Source: Cephalotus follicularis
Taxonomy: Eukaryota > Streptophyta > Magnoliopsida > Oxalidales > Cephalotaceae
Reading direction: 5' to 3'
NCBI GenBank assembly: GCA_001972305.1
Contig: BDDD01002654.1
Span: 372,001 to 436,000, forward strand
Length of the DNA: 64,000 nt
The translations under genes and the position numbers were made by a program. Shown one piece after another: positions 1-11,230 of the stretch. How positions within the stretch are numbered: the first letter of the stretch is position 1; the number at the start of each line of letters is the position of its first letter. The notes beneath the pieces were generated by a model. That model was not told the origin of the DNA and searched no databases. It saw nothing but the letters and a program-made list of their open reading frames with translations.

Positions 1-1762
1 CAGCCGTAATCTTGGGCCTTCATCATAGGATTTTTGGTGTAGTGTCTGGAGATCGAAGCGATAGCTACAGTGGGGCTCTTCAAAGAATTCCATATTCTGG
101 CTATCTCTCCTGGCAAGCGTGGGTACTACTTCAAGTCCCATCCTGGACTGTCCAAGAAGCTGCTGGTGGAGCCCATGAAGTCTATCAAGGGTTGGAGAGG
201 GAGGTACTTTCTCGTCAAGAATCTCCCTGGGTTACCCCTTGCCAGTGGTCGAACGAACTGGATATTCAACACCTTAATAAGAGGTCAGTTCTGTCTGTAG
301 CCGAGAGGTCTGACCTTGAAAAGCTCTCCACTCTGGAGCCAGAAGGGGTGAATCATACCATATGGGAGGATCGTCTTCGCCGAGTTGGGCTAAGCATGGC
401 CTCTAGTCGGCGAAACCGCTTGGATGATGAGGAAGAGATTCTCGTCGGGATAGAGAGTGAGGGGGTTGAAAACATCCGAGATGAACCCGAGGCTCGGCCC
501 GTGACTGAGGAGGAAAGCTGTATTAAGCCTTCGTCTCCTCCACTTCTAACTTCTTTATTTCGTTCATTCACTTAATGTTTTTTGTTGTGCTTTTGATTCT
601 GTGCTTTTTGGGGTTCTCTGCAGCAATGGGTCCTCGGCGAGATGTGGCTAATATCCTGAGGGTTAGCAAGGAGAAGAGACTGCAGGTAGCCGCCGAGGGA
701 GCAAGGCAGAAAGAAACCGCTGGGGAGGCCGAGAGGAGGTCTATCACTGCTACAGCTGCCAAGAGGAAAACTGACAAGGGCAAATGACCTAAGGATGAAC
801 GTCCTCTTACTGCTCTTCCCACTCCTCCAACCAAGAAGCACAAAGGAGGGAAAGGGGTTGAGAACTCTTCTCGCGGCCAAGAAAACGATCCTCCTGCTGC
901 GAGCCCTCAGGATCAGATTCACTGTAGTGCTCCTCTGGATATCAACAAGATGATAGACGAGCTGGAGGCGTTAGGTAGTTCTAGCTTGAACTTGAATACT
1001 CCTGGGGTTCCCCTTGAACCTAGTCGGCTATTCTTCCTTCCATCTGAGCTCTAAGCTAGGAAGGGCTGGAGCCATGAACAGCTAATAAACCATTGCATTC
1101 GGAGCAACATTAGGGTAAGTGATCTCTTTTGTTTCCTTTCTAATATATTCTCTACTTCTCCTTTGACACCCGTCTTTGTCTGGCAGGCTCTGAACGATGC
1201 TTAACTAATGGTGGAGAACTTTAAGGCCATTTTTTAACACAATGACCAGATAATGGGAGAGGTAGCTACGCTCAAGGAGACATCCCACAAGGCCAAAACT
1301 CAGTTGGAAGAGGTTCTCGGGCCCCAAAAGTCCATCACAGAAGAGAAGAGGCTGGCCGTCGAGGCTTTGGAAAAGGAGAGGGCAGTGGAAAGGGACCTTG
1401 CGTGCACCGACAACATGTTCTGTGCACTGGATGAAAAGTTCTCTGGCTACCGAGACAGGGATGAAGCTAGGGTTAAGAAGGCAGTGGATGAGGCCCTCAA
1501 GGAATTCAAAACTTCAACTGAATTCCAAACAGTAATAAAAGCTGCTGTGGAGGACTTTAAAGCTTCTTCAACTTTTGAAGAGGAAGTATTCAAGGAATCT
1601 ACAGAGTACTTTCATCGGGGCTTCTACTTTTGTCTGAACTGGATTTCAGCTCTTCATCCTGAGGTTCCTTTGACTAGCATTGTTTGCTGCCAGACTGCTA
1701 ATAACTTCGACTTCTATCCCAAGGAGATCAAGGTGGAGGAAGAGAAGCTAGCCTCACCTTGA
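1..1762 (+). pseudogene. Antisense ORF of the Tat element (broken, intron-containing)
   Basis: This runs opposite to gag-pol. The first part (about 70-300) encodes a lysine/glycine-rich stretch including KRGYYFKSHPG and GWRGRYFLVKN, typical of the large plant-specific proteins annotated as putative gypsy-type transposon or plant transposase-associated proteins. The frame then shifts near 250-300. After 623 comes a basic, Ala/Lys/Glu-rich linker, and 1253-1762 encodes a coiled-coil-like segment rich in Glu/Lys, followed by HRGFYFCLNWISALHPE, similar to the C-terminus of that family. There are in-frame stops near 785, 1051 and 1201-1230. At least one GT-AG intron is visible (1115-1186), and a second acceptor lies at 621-623. 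The protein's function is unknown. Confidence 0.65.
1115..1186 (+). other. Probable spliceosomal intron in the antisense ORF
   Basis: The donor is GTAAGT directly after AG. The interior is T-rich, with runs such as TTCTCTACTTCTCCTTTG, and the acceptor is CTGGCAG followed by GCTCTGAACG. At 72 nt it has the usual minimum length of a plant intron. Another pyrimidine-rich acceptor (CTCTGCAG) ends at 623, upstream of an exon starting CAATGGGTCC. Splicing is inferred only. Confidence 0.6.
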
Positions 1763-2943
1763 TGGAGGAGGCTCATCTTGCTCAGGAAGAGAATGAAATG
1801 TAGAGAACCGAGTCCCTAGATCTGGTTATCTTATCCTCAGATCCTACTGTGGCCGTTTCTTCTCTGCCGCCCTCATCAGAGCTTGTTGTTCCTCAGCCTC
1901 CTACCTCTGAACCCTTCGTTGCTCCTCTGTCAGAGGGTGATCATGACCCTTCTCCTAAAGAGCTTTGATTTTGTAACTCATTGTTTTCTTTTGCATTGTA
2001 ACTTTAACAATGTAACTTGTACTTTTTCAGCAATAATAAAGAGAGATTTTGGCATCATCGTGTCTTTTTATTCCCTTAGGAATTTCTTCTCACTTTGCAT
2101 GCCTTTACAGCTTCTTTATCTTTATTGGAGCACTTACGATTCCCTTAGGAAAAAATTGATGCAAGCAATAGAACTTGACTTCTGCTTCATTTGAGCATTG
2201 CAATTCCCCTTAGGAATTTTTACTTAGTCTATGTTCTAGACTTCTTCTGTAGTGGTCTGATACTTTTCTGTCTTAGCTACCTAAGCTTTCTAGTCCCCGT
2301 AGGATACTTTGTTTCAAAATCACTTAGGCAAATATACTTGATCATTGCAAGTTCTCACGTGTTTGCTGATCAAGATATGTTTCTGGTCGGACAAGTTGCC
2401 GACCATGATCTCGTCTGGTCTGATATTTTTTAAACCAAGTAGACCGAGCTTTCTAGCCCTTATAAGAGCACTTGTATCAAAGCGTTCGGCCAATGAACTT
2501 GATCGTTGGGAGTTCTTATGGATTCGCCTCTCAAGACACGATATTTGTTTGGTCTGACAAATTCGACCAGCATTTGCTTCGTTGGGAGTCTTTTTGATTA
2601 CTTCCTTACAAGTCTTTTTCTCCTTTAGGAGTTTTTTTGCTCCCATAGGAGTCTTTTAGCTTTGCTCTCTTATGAGTCTTTTAGTACTTCTCCCGTTGAA
2701 GTCTTTGGTGCTCCTCGGATGAAAGTCTTTAGCGCTCCCGGATTGGAGTCTTTGTTGATTTGAGACCTCAGTTTGTTCGAGACTTTAGTTTGTATTTGTT
2801 TACTCCCTTAGAAGTTTTATGTCTTCGTGAGACTTAGAGAGCTCGGGTCCTGTTTCAAGGACTTCTCTGATTGCTTCCTTGGGAGCATGGTCGGACAAGC
2901 CTATATTAAAGCTTCTTGACTGACAAAACTAGTCCGCGACTGT
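1763..2943. repeat. Tat 3' region with degenerate short repeats
   Basis: No gene is evident. From about 2060 to 2310 the phrase CCCTTAGGAATTT(C/T)T recurs. From about 2570 to 2770 variants of GAGTCTTT follow CTCCC/CTCCT at roughly 25-35 bp spacing. This looks like decayed minisatellite sequence between the antisense ORF and the integrase gene, a position where plant Ty3 elements often carry tandem repeats. Confidence 0.5.
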
Positions 2944-4068
2944 TCAGAGGTTGAAGGACTTGAACATTGGGCCTCCGGTCCTTTGCAAACTTGGAACTAT
3001 AATCTTGAACATGCTCTTTTTGAAGAAAAAATTCATCTTTATTGATACTCTTGAATTTTGAACATATGTACATACTTGCACTAGTCGTTGATAGTACTTT
3101 CTTAGGTGCTCAGCATTCCTAGCCCTAGGAATCTCTCTGCCCCCCAGAGTTTCAAGTTTGAATGTTCCTGGTCGGAGCACTCTTTTCACCTTGTAGGGCC
3201 CCTCCCAATTCGGAGCTAGCTTTCCTCTGGTACCGGTTGGATCATCTATTGCTGCATTGCGAAGGACTAGGTCTCCTTCCTTTGGTGGTATGGGATTCAC
3301 TCTTTTATTGTAATAACGGCTCACCCTTTGTTGATAAGTTGCTACTTTGATTGTTGCCTTATTTCTAATCTCTTCCACTAAGTCAAGGAGGTTTCTCAGT
3401 CCTTCTTCATCATTTTCCTCACTGAAATGCACAACTCTAGGTGAATGCATTCCAATTTTCACCGGTATTATAGCTTCTGAACAGAAACAAAGGCTGAATG
3501 GGGTCTCGCCTCCGAGGAGTGGTTCTATATGCCCATAGTACATTTGGTAACTCCTCTACCCATCTTCATTTGCTGTCTTCAAGTCACTTTTTCAGCCCTG
3601 ATACGATTTCTCTATCAATGACCTATGCTTCGCCATTGCTCTGGGGGTAGGCTACTGAGGCAAGCCTATGCTCAATCCTCCATTCTCTACAAAAGTCTCA
3701 GAAAGCCTAGCAATCAAACTGTTTCCCATTGTCTGAGACTATTACTCTTGGGACTCCAAAACGACAAATGATTTACTTCCATACAAAGCTTTATGTATTC
3801 TTCTCTATTATTGTAGCTAGGGGCTCAGCTTCCACCATTTTGGTTAAGTAATCTACCACCACAATGAGGTATTTCCTCTTCCCCGTTGCTATTGGAAGTG
3901 GTTCAACGAAGTCCATTCCCCATTACGCAAAGGGTCAAGGGGTTGTGATAGATATCAAAGGCTCTGATGGTCTTCTATTTATGTTAGCATTCCTCTGACA
4001 CTTATCACATCCCCCTACGAAGTTGATGGCATCTTGATTCATGGTGGGCCAGAAATAGCTCTGTCTTA
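2944..4068 (-). pseudogene. Tat integrase (fragmented)
   Basis: Minus-strand translation at about 4020-3600 gives core pieces including GMDFVEPLP, YLIVVVDYLTKMVEAEPL and VSDNGKQFD, with first and second catalytic Asp regions visible, separated by many stops. The open segment 3543-2944 (199 codons) carries the C-terminal part: SRYYNKRV, then GDLVLR, GKLAPNWEGPYKVKRVL and FKLETLGG, the usual C-terminal DNA-binding fold of Ty3 integrases. No chromodomain is seen, as expected for Tat. It would insert element cDNA into the genome; this copy cannot. Confidence 0.8.
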
Positions 4069-5022
4069 TCAATTTGTTTGACAAGGTTCTACCCCCCATT
4101 TTCCACATACTCCTTCATGGACTTCCCTTAGTGCGTAGTCAGCCTCTGAAGTAGTCAGACATCTCAACAATGAGAAAGAAAATGACCTTTTGTAGAGGAT
4201 CCCTTCTCTGAACTGGTAGCGGTTGGATCTGTATACCAACCTTCTCACCTCATCTAGGTCCTCGAGCAAAATTCCATCACTTAGACAATTGATGAATGGA
4301 GTCATCCAATTCGGCTCTTGTGGTACATCAATGTCCATCACATCTATTTCTGAAATTGTGGGCCTGTCCAGGTAGTCTACTAGCACGGTCTGATTTTTCT
4401 TTAACTCCTCTGCTGTAGCTAGTTTTGACAACTGGTCTGCTCTAGGCACCTTCAAAACTCTAAACACTTGGAAAGTCGACATCAAGCTCTGAACATGTGC
4501 TAAGTATTTAGCCAATGAGTCTTCTCGAGCTTCATACTCTCCGCTCACCAAACCAACCACTAGCTGAGAATCACTAGAGGCTTCTATTTTTTCAACCTCT
4601 AAGTGCTTTGCAATTGTCAGTCCGGCGATCAGAGCTTCCCATTCTGCTTCATTGTTCGTGGCTTTGAACCCAAATCTTAAAGCGTACTCCAAGGTCCACC
4701 CATATGGACTAGGTAGCACCAAACCTGCTCCACTTCCGGATACACAGGATGAGCCATCGACAGAAAGCTTCCATAACCCCCTCTCATTTTCAGAGGGGTC
4801 CTCCTGCATACACCCCGTAGGAGTATTATCTCCTACAAAATCAGCCAAGACCTGTGATTTTATCGCTGGTCTGACTTCAAACTTCACATCATATTCGCCC
4901 AATTCAACCGAACACTTGACTAATTTGCTTGAGGTGTCTGGTTTTGCTAGAACTTGTCTGAGTGGCTTGTCGGTCAAAACCTTGATATTGTGGGCTTGAA
5001 AAAACGGCCTTAATTTCCTCAC
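4069..5022 (-). pseudogene. Tat RNase H followed by second RNase-H-type domain
   Basis: This open segment of 317 codons starts at the end of the polymerase-linked RNase H (FFQAHNIKVLTDKPLRQVL) and the tether KSQVLADFV. Around residue 85 a second RNase H begins: LSVDGSS, then SGSGAGLVL, ATNNEAEWEALIAGL and ASSDSQLVVG. The Asp/Glu/Asp pattern of the active site is readable. This extra domain resembles archaeal/plant-type RNase H and is a hallmark of Tat-lineage elements. The upstream part (5023-5150) still shows YYVSKALNDAEGRYPEVEK from the first RNase H but with frame breaks. No start codon is implied; it is an internal slice of pol. Confidence 0.8.
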
Positions 5023-6051
5023 TGCTATGACCAGAGCATAACCAACTTCTCTACCTCTGGATACCTCCCCTCTGCATCATTCAAGGCCTTACTCACATAC
5101 TATACTGGTCTTTGAACTTTATCCTCTTCCTTGACTAGCACTGCTCTGTATATCCCTGATAGATTGAGGAGGTTTTAAGCTCTGAATTGTCAAGATCTTC
5201 TCTGGGTTGGCCTCTATTCCTCTGCTAGAAACCATAAACCCAAGGAACTTACCAGAAGTGACGCCAAAAGTACACTTGGGGGGATTAGGACGCATTTTGT
5301 ATTTCCTCAGTACTTCAAAAGTCTCCTCTTAGTCTTTAATGTGAGGACTCCTTGTTGGTGTTTTGACGAACATATCACCAATATATACCTCCATATTCCT
5401 CTCGATCTAAAGTGCAAAGATTTTATTGACCAACAGTTGGTAGGTCGCACCCGCATTCTTTAACCCAAAGGGCATCACTTTGTAGCAATACATACCCCTG
5501 TCGGTGATGAAAGATGTCTTGTTCTCGTCTGGCACATACATAGGGATTTAATTATATCCAGAATACTCATCCAAGAAGCCTAACATTCTGTAACCGGAAG
5601 TGGCATCCACTAATTGATCAATCTTCGGGAGGGGGAAGTGGTCTTTTGGACAATCTTTGTTGAGATCTATGAAATCTATGCACATCCACCACTTGCCATT
5701 AGCTTTCTTGACTAGGATTGGGTTCGCTAGCCAGTCAGAATATTGCACTTCCCTGATAAACTCTGCTTGTAATAGGTTACTAACCTCATCTACTATTACC
5801 TGTTGTCTTTCGGACGTGAAGTTTCTTTTCTTTTTCCTGGTCGGAGGCCTCATAGGATCCACACTTAATTTATGCACCATCACCTCTGGACTGACTCCAG
5901 GGACCTCCTCTGTCGACCAAGAAAATACGTATTTGCTATTTCTAAGGAACATTATTAGTTCCTCTTTCTCCACCTCTCCAAGTTGGAAGCCGACTTGGAA
6001 CACTTTCTCGGCATTGCCTTCTTCCAGAGGCACTTGCACGACATCTTCCAC
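5023..6051 (-). pseudogene. Tat reverse transcriptase (fragmented)
   Basis: The segment 6051-5548 (167 codons) carries the fingers and start of the palm: VHKLSVDP, a basic KKKRNFTSERQ stretch, FIREVQYSDWLANPILVKK, GKWWMCIDFIDLNKDCPKD, FPLPKIDQLVDATSGY and FLDEYSGYN, where the first catalytic Asp lies. Downstream (5547-5150) the region that should contain the YxDD motif is interrupted by many stops, so catalysis is lost. Motif order and wording are characteristic of Ty3/gypsy Tat polymerases. Confidence 0.85.
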
Positions 6052-6311
6052 AGGTTGTGGATGCTCAAGCTACACTTCTCCTCTGAGCTCCACGTTGGCT
6101 ATGGGTAGGGCCTTCTCCTTACCCTTGTCCATTATGGCAGTTTTATAACACTGCCTTGCCACATGTTGGTCTCCTCGGACTTCTCCCACACCAAACCTGG
6201 TCGGGAACTTCACCAAAAAGTGCCCTGTTGACACTATTGCTTCCATCAAGTTTAATCTTGGTCACCCGACTATAGCATTGTATGGGCTTGGCGTATCAAC
6301 TACCAGGAAGG

Positions 6312-6851
6312 TCATTTGTACCTAGGTTTGGCGTGGGGCCATGCCTGCAACCACTGACAAGTCGATGACCGCAGAGGATGGACCATCTCTCCTGCGAAGC
6401 CAACCAAGGGAATTTTAACTACCCTTAATTGGTCGACTGGTATCCTCAACTGATCAAACACATTCTTGTATAGGATATCCGCCGAGATCCCATTGTCTAT
6501 TAGGATCTTCTTCATAGTGAATAATTCCACTTGAAGAGTCACCACCACAGGATTATCGTGAGGGAGACGTACTCCCTCATAGTGCGCCTCGGAGAAGGAT
6601 ATTACCTCCTCGTCTCCACTTGACTTCAACCTTTTGCTATGTGGGTATTGTTGCATAGCAAAGCTCTGTCTAGCATAGGCTTTTAGAGCCCTGCTATGGT
6701 CGCCACCTGATTCGACCCCTCCAGAGATGGTGAGGATCACACCTCTGGGTTGCTGCTCCTCTTTCTGCCGCAGAGCTTGTTCTCTGCACTCCCATATTTC
6801 TTGGGGAGCATCCCTATCAAAATACTTGTGTAGATGACCTTTACGAATCAT
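6312..6851 (-). pseudogene. Tat aspartic protease region
   Basis: A 179-codon segment. The C-terminal half contains VTLQVELFTMKKILIDNGISADIL, where IDNG is the Tat-type variant of the retroviral D-[ST]-G active site, followed by GFAGEMVHP. The N-terminal half is a charged linker after gag containing SGGVESGGDHSRALKAYARQ. The reading frame breaks shortly after the active-site domain. Its role would be gag-pol maturation. Confidence 0.75.
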
Positions 6852-8428
6852 ATCCTTAATCTGATTCTTTAAATGTTTGCACTCCTACGTATCGTACTCG
6901 TGGTCACGATGGTATCGGCAGTACTTATTTGTATCCATCTTCTAAGATGAGGATCTCAATGGTGCTAGTCATTAGATAGGGACCCTGTCCTTCCGTACTG
7001 CCAATATCTTGGTACGTGTCTCCAGGAGAGGAGCAAAGTTGTTGTAAGTGGGGATTGGTGCCCCCCCCTTCATTTGGGGGATTTCTCCCTCCTAGAAAGC
7101 TTGTGCCTAAGGTCATTTTTTGTCAACTTCGACTTCTCATTTCTCTTCTGTTTCTTCCCTAGAGCACCCTGTGAGTGCTCCTCTTTCTCCACCTAATGGC
7201 CCGACCAGGAAGTCTTTTGCTTCCTAGCTTCCATAGCCTCCTCGGCATTCACATACTTCTCAGCTCTCCTAAGGAGGTCAACCATATCCTGAGTAGGATT
7301 CTTCATGAGGGAGAAGGTGAAGGGTGAATTGTCCTTCAATCCACTGTTCAAAGCTGCCAAAGCGAAGGACGGCTCTAGGTTCTTTACTGTTAGAGACTCC
7401 TTGTTAAATCTAGTGAGGTAGTCCCTTAGGGACTCATCATTCCCCTACACCACATTGATCAAATGACTTGAATTCATTCTCTGCGTGGTGCTGTTGAGGA
7501 ATTTGGTAACGAACAGTTCCGTAAACTGTTCGAAGTTCTCCATCGAGTTATAGAGTGGCGTGGAGTACCACGTTTGGGCTATACCTGTCAAAGATGCCGG
7601 GAATCCTCGACAAAGCACAACATCCGATGCCTGGTGCACTAGCATAATTTGTGTGTAGTAGCGCACATGCTGGATTGGGTCCGTGGACCCATCATACTCC
7701 TTGAGACTCGGGAACCAGAATCCTTTTGGGATACGCTGCCTCATTATCTCGGGTGTGAAGGGTGTCGAGTTAATATTTCCTACCTATGATAGGTACCCCT
7801 TCGATTGCTCGGCTCCTCGGAACCTTCTCTCCATTTCAGCAAACCTTCTATTCATGGCTTGCTCTACATCCTCAATGTTCCTGATCCTGCTAGAAACTTG
7901 GGACGTACCCGTTGCAAGTCGGACCGAGTGGTCTGACCTGCTCCTCTGCAATGTCTATGTCCTACATGAAACGTAGGAGCATGCTCGGGTCTCCTCTGCC
8001 CCCTCTAGGTCATCCGCCTCCATCTGATCTTGTTCGGAAAGGTCTAACTGAGGATTGTTGTTATGATCCCGGGCGTTCGAAGATTTCACCCTTAGAGATG
8101 TATCAATCTCGGTTCTCCTCCTCAAAGGTGTATCAACCTCTGATCGCCTTGTGGGGCGCATAGCCCTTGTTGAACCTCCTAGGCTGGTCTGCTCGGACTA
8201 GAATGACCTCGGATAACTGGTCTGCTCTGACCATCCTGGTTTTGGCTTGGCTATATTGCTCGCTAGTAAGGTCATAAGTCGTTCCATTTCTTGTAGCAAT
8301 TGGTTGAATTCCTCGCCAGTGATGAGAGCTTGCTCAGGTGCGACGACTTGGCCGACAGCCGGAAGTTGGCTGTTAGTGGCTGCTTGGCTGTCGGCGGGGG
8401 TAGAGATATTGTTTCTTCTCGGAGGCAT
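6852..8428 (-). pseudogene. Tat gag (fragmented)
   Basis: The start MPPRRNN at 8428, about 40 bases after the primer-binding site, is the usual Tat gag N-terminus. A 76-codon segment is open, then stops. The gag core is at 7744-7445 (IPKGFWFPSLKEYDGSTDPIQHVRYY, then FPASLTGIAQTWYSTL-like wording) and continues in other frames to about 7200 with LRDYLTRFNKESL and DLLRRAEKYVNAEEAMEAR. It forms the particle core in intact elements. Multiple stops make this copy nonfunctional. Confidence 0.8.
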
Positions 8429-8464
8429 GGTTAATAATGTTTTTGTAGAAAACTTTTTGCCTTG

Positions 8465-8483
8465 TTTCCCACAGACGACGCCA
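8465..8483 (-). promoter_or_regulatory. Tat primer-binding site
   Basis: On the minus strand the sequence TGGCGTCGTCTGTGGGAAA follows the LTR end CATCAACA after two bases (GC). TGGCG at this position is the tRNA-primed start of minus-strand DNA synthesis in many Tat elements. Confidence 0.7.
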
Positions 8484-8485
8484 GC

Positions 8486-8739
8486 TGTTGATGTCGAAAT
8501 TAACTCCTCAACAGTCCTTTACGTGGAAAGGTTTGATTTGTAGAGGGAACCACAATAAATGCTCCAAAAACGGTAGTGGGATAAATGGCTCACAATCTTC
8601 CCTGCACACAAATAGCAAACTAATCGAAGAACCATGAGGTTTTACTCCCTGAGACTCTCCAATGCTTAAGTTAAGCAGTATACAAGGAAGAAAGCAATAA
8701 GGTTCTTTAGAATATAAAAATGGCGGACCTGTGTTGACA
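8486..8739 (-). repeat. Tat 5' LTR (candidate limits)
   Basis: The inner border is set by the primer-binding site. Read on the minus strand, the candidate LTR starts TGTCAACACAGG (8739 downward) and ends GACATCAACA (8486), giving TG...CA ends and about 254 bp. The partner LTR is outside the window, so the outer limit is a guess. Confidence 0.45.
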
Positions 8740-8765
8740 CGCCTGCACCCAGCTCAGTTGGAATC

Positions 8766-8770
8766 CGTCG
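8766..8770. repeat. Target-site duplication, left (CGTCG)
   Basis: CGTCG sits immediately before TGTAATACCCG and recurs at 11967-11971 immediately after GGCGTTACA. Confidence 0.85.
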
Positions 8771-9125
8771 TGTAATACCCGAAATTTTATAATATAAAAG
8801 AATGGCTACTGGACTGGGCCAAATGTTGGGCCGAATTGTTTAAAGTAGAAATTGAGCCTAAATGGTGTTAATATTGATATTTGGGCCTTAAGTGCGTTAT
8901 TGGTATTGGGCCTATTGTTATAAATAGAATTAAGAGAAGAGATAGTAATGTTGGGCCAATTGATATAAATGATATTGATATTGTTATTGGATTCAAGGAA
9001 GAGAAGAGAGGCTGGCCCAAAATTGTGAAGAGAAGAACATGGGCCAATTAGCACAATTCTTGGCCCACGATACAAAGGAAATGGCTGGAAACGTGAGGAG
9101 GATTCTAGAGCCTTCCTTGGATTGG

Positions 9126-9136
9126 TTATAAAAAGG
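9126..9136 (+). promoter_or_regulatory. LTR TATA box
   Basis: TTATAAAAAGG preceded by GGATTGG and followed by purine-rich GAGAGAGG; well placed for LTR transcription in the plus direction. Confidence 0.55.
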
Positions 9137-9489
9137 AGAGAGGAAAAGTAGGGAAGGCTGCTGATATTTTGGGAAAAGAGAGAGAGACAAGGAGGATGCC
9201 CATCTTCAGGAATTTCTTATCTCCCTTCTCCCACTACCGGTTAATCCCCTCACCTCCAATCTAGACTGAGACAAGGAAAGCCACCAATGAGTAAAGGAAG
9301 GAAGAAGTATCATGAAGCAAGGACAAATTGTAGCAGTGAGCAGAGCAAAGGAAAGCATATTTGACTCCAGGGGATTCAAGGTAGGATCTACCTCCTACTC
9401 AGTGATTTTACTGTTATGTGCTGGCTCTGAACAAAATGAATGTGTATATGTATATAATCAGTATGAAAATGACATTAAAATGTCCAGAT

Positions 9490-10790
9490 TCACTTGTACA
9501 CTGCCATGCGTCCCATGACGGCACACCATAGACTACACTTGAGCAGTGCCCCTTGTCATACGCCCTGGGTACTCATCTTGTGTACTTATGTTATGCCCGA
9601 GCATGGCATAACACTAGAGCCTTCCACAGTAAAACGCCCGGGCATGCAAAGCCTGATGCATCTTGGCCTCCATGTGCCTAGGACGCGTTCCACCATTCAT
9701 GTGTCCGCGCATGGCGAGGTGCTGAGGTGCCAAACGTCAGAGCTCCCAAGCATGCAAGGTGAGGCGTCTTAGCCCACCATGCACTACATGTGCCGAGATG
9801 CCAACCATGGCTCTCCATGCCACGCCATACGCCGTGGTGCCATTACTATGTGCTGAGGAGCCCAGGTGCTGAGGTAACCATGCACCAAGCTCTCCACTGC
9901 TAGCATGCATCCTGTACATTCCATGGCGTTGAGTCTGAGCTCTTCCTTGTATACGTCCAGTGCATACCTTTTGATGCATGTCATGTATCACATCAGAGCT
10001 CTCCAACGTACGCGTACTAGCCCTCCACAGTGAATGACTGGGGAACCCAGCGTGCGCCTGAGCTCCCATGGTTTCCAAGGCGCCGAGGAGACACTGTCGA
10101 GGTGCCATTGCTGAGGTGCCGAGGAGCCACTGCATGAACACCCACCTGCCGAGGAGCCATGGCGCCAAGGTGCCAAGCTCTCCCTGCCATGGGGCCCGAG
10201 GTGGCGCTGAAATGCCCGAGCTCACCATCCTGCGTGCATGCATCCTCAGGAACGCAGTGCCACCCTTCAAGAATGTCCCCAAGCATGAGATAACATGCTC
10301 CCATGTGCAGAGCTCTTCCCCTATAGTATGCGTCCTAGAATACGACCCAGGACGCCCGAACATCCATGACAGAGGAGCTAAGCTGCCATGGTAGAGATGT
10401 CAAGCATCCATGGCAGAAGTGCCAAGCTCTCCTCTGCAATGGTGTCGACCATGCCAAGGTGCTGAGCATCACGCCGAGGTGCTGCGCATAGCTGCCCACT
10501 GGTAGGCGCCGAGGTGCCGCGCATGGTTCTCCTTTGACAGCGCTCGAGCATCCAACCCCATGATTAAGCTCTCCTCCGCCCTGTAGCGCCATGCATGCCG
10601 AGTTTTCTACATCGTGGGTGTGCAATGCCGAGCTCCCCTTAGCGCATGTATTCGTGCATGTGGCGCCAGGATGATGGAGCTCTCCTCTGGCAAGGCGCCC
10701 AAGCTCACCTAATGCATGCGTCCCAAGCATGTATAGTGTATGCATGCGTCCATGCATGCCTCCTAACGTGTTTTGGAGCTAAAGTGAATA
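9490..10790 (+). repeat. GC-rich degenerate motif block inside the solo LTR
   Basis: An abrupt GC-rich island in an AT-rich neighbourhood, built from shuffled short words: GCCGAGGTGCC, GAGCTCTCC, GCATGCATCC, CCATGGC. Many are palindromic (GAGCTC, GCATGC, CCATGG, GGCGCC). ORFs on both strands here are side effects of the repeats. Confidence 0.7.
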
Positions 10791-11039
10791 ATGAATTGCC
10801 ACTGTGTTATGATAGTAAAAGAAGAATATATGTGATATATGACTGATGGAAATGATGGCATGCGTCAGTGGAAGTGTAAGTGGTTGAAATGAAATATATT
10901 GTAATAAATAACCGCAGTGTAGTAATAAAGTGATAAGGCATACCATGCAGTGAATGTTAATGTAGTGTTAATGCACCGTTAGTGTAATTTACTGTTAGTG
11001 TAGTGTAATATTAATATAATGTAGTGTAATGTAATGTAC

Positions 11040-11230
11040 TGGATCACCACTGAGATGAGCCTTACGGGGATCACCACTAAGATGAGCCAGTAAGGCTATT
11101 TTTGAGATGACCTGATGGGTCACCAAGTTGAGCTGAACCAGGCGGGTCACCGAGATAGCCGAGTGGATCACCGACTGAAATGAGCCATTGGATCACCAAC
11201 CGAGATGAGCCAATGGATCACCGAACAAGT
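11040..11230 (+). repeat. 25-30-bp tandem repeats (GATCACC...GAGATGAGCC)
   Basis: About seven imperfect copies of GGATCACCRACTGAGATGAGCCA, with drift at both edges. Confidence 0.75.

Larger units (their letters stand above)
1..8739 (-). mobile_element. Tat-lineage Ty3/gypsy retrotransposon, degenerate, 3' end outside window
   Basis: Reading the minus strand from high to low coordinates gives LTR end, primer-binding site, gag, protease, reverse transcriptase, RNase H, a second RNase-H-type domain, integrase, then a long 3' region with an ORF on the opposite strand. This order, with an extra RNase H after pol's own RNase H and an antisense ORF before the 3' LTR, matches the plant Tat/Retand type. 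Every gene carries several stops or frameshifts, so the copy is dead. The 3' LTR should lie left of base 1. Domain identities come from motifs seen in translation; lineage assignment is from family knowledge. Confidence 0.85.

Noticed and set aside
9737-10757. Overlapping ORFs up to 208 codons on both strands of the GC-rich LTR block
   Set aside because: GC-rich repetitive sequence lacks stops in many frames; no domain or codon pattern and they lie inside a noncoding solo LTR.
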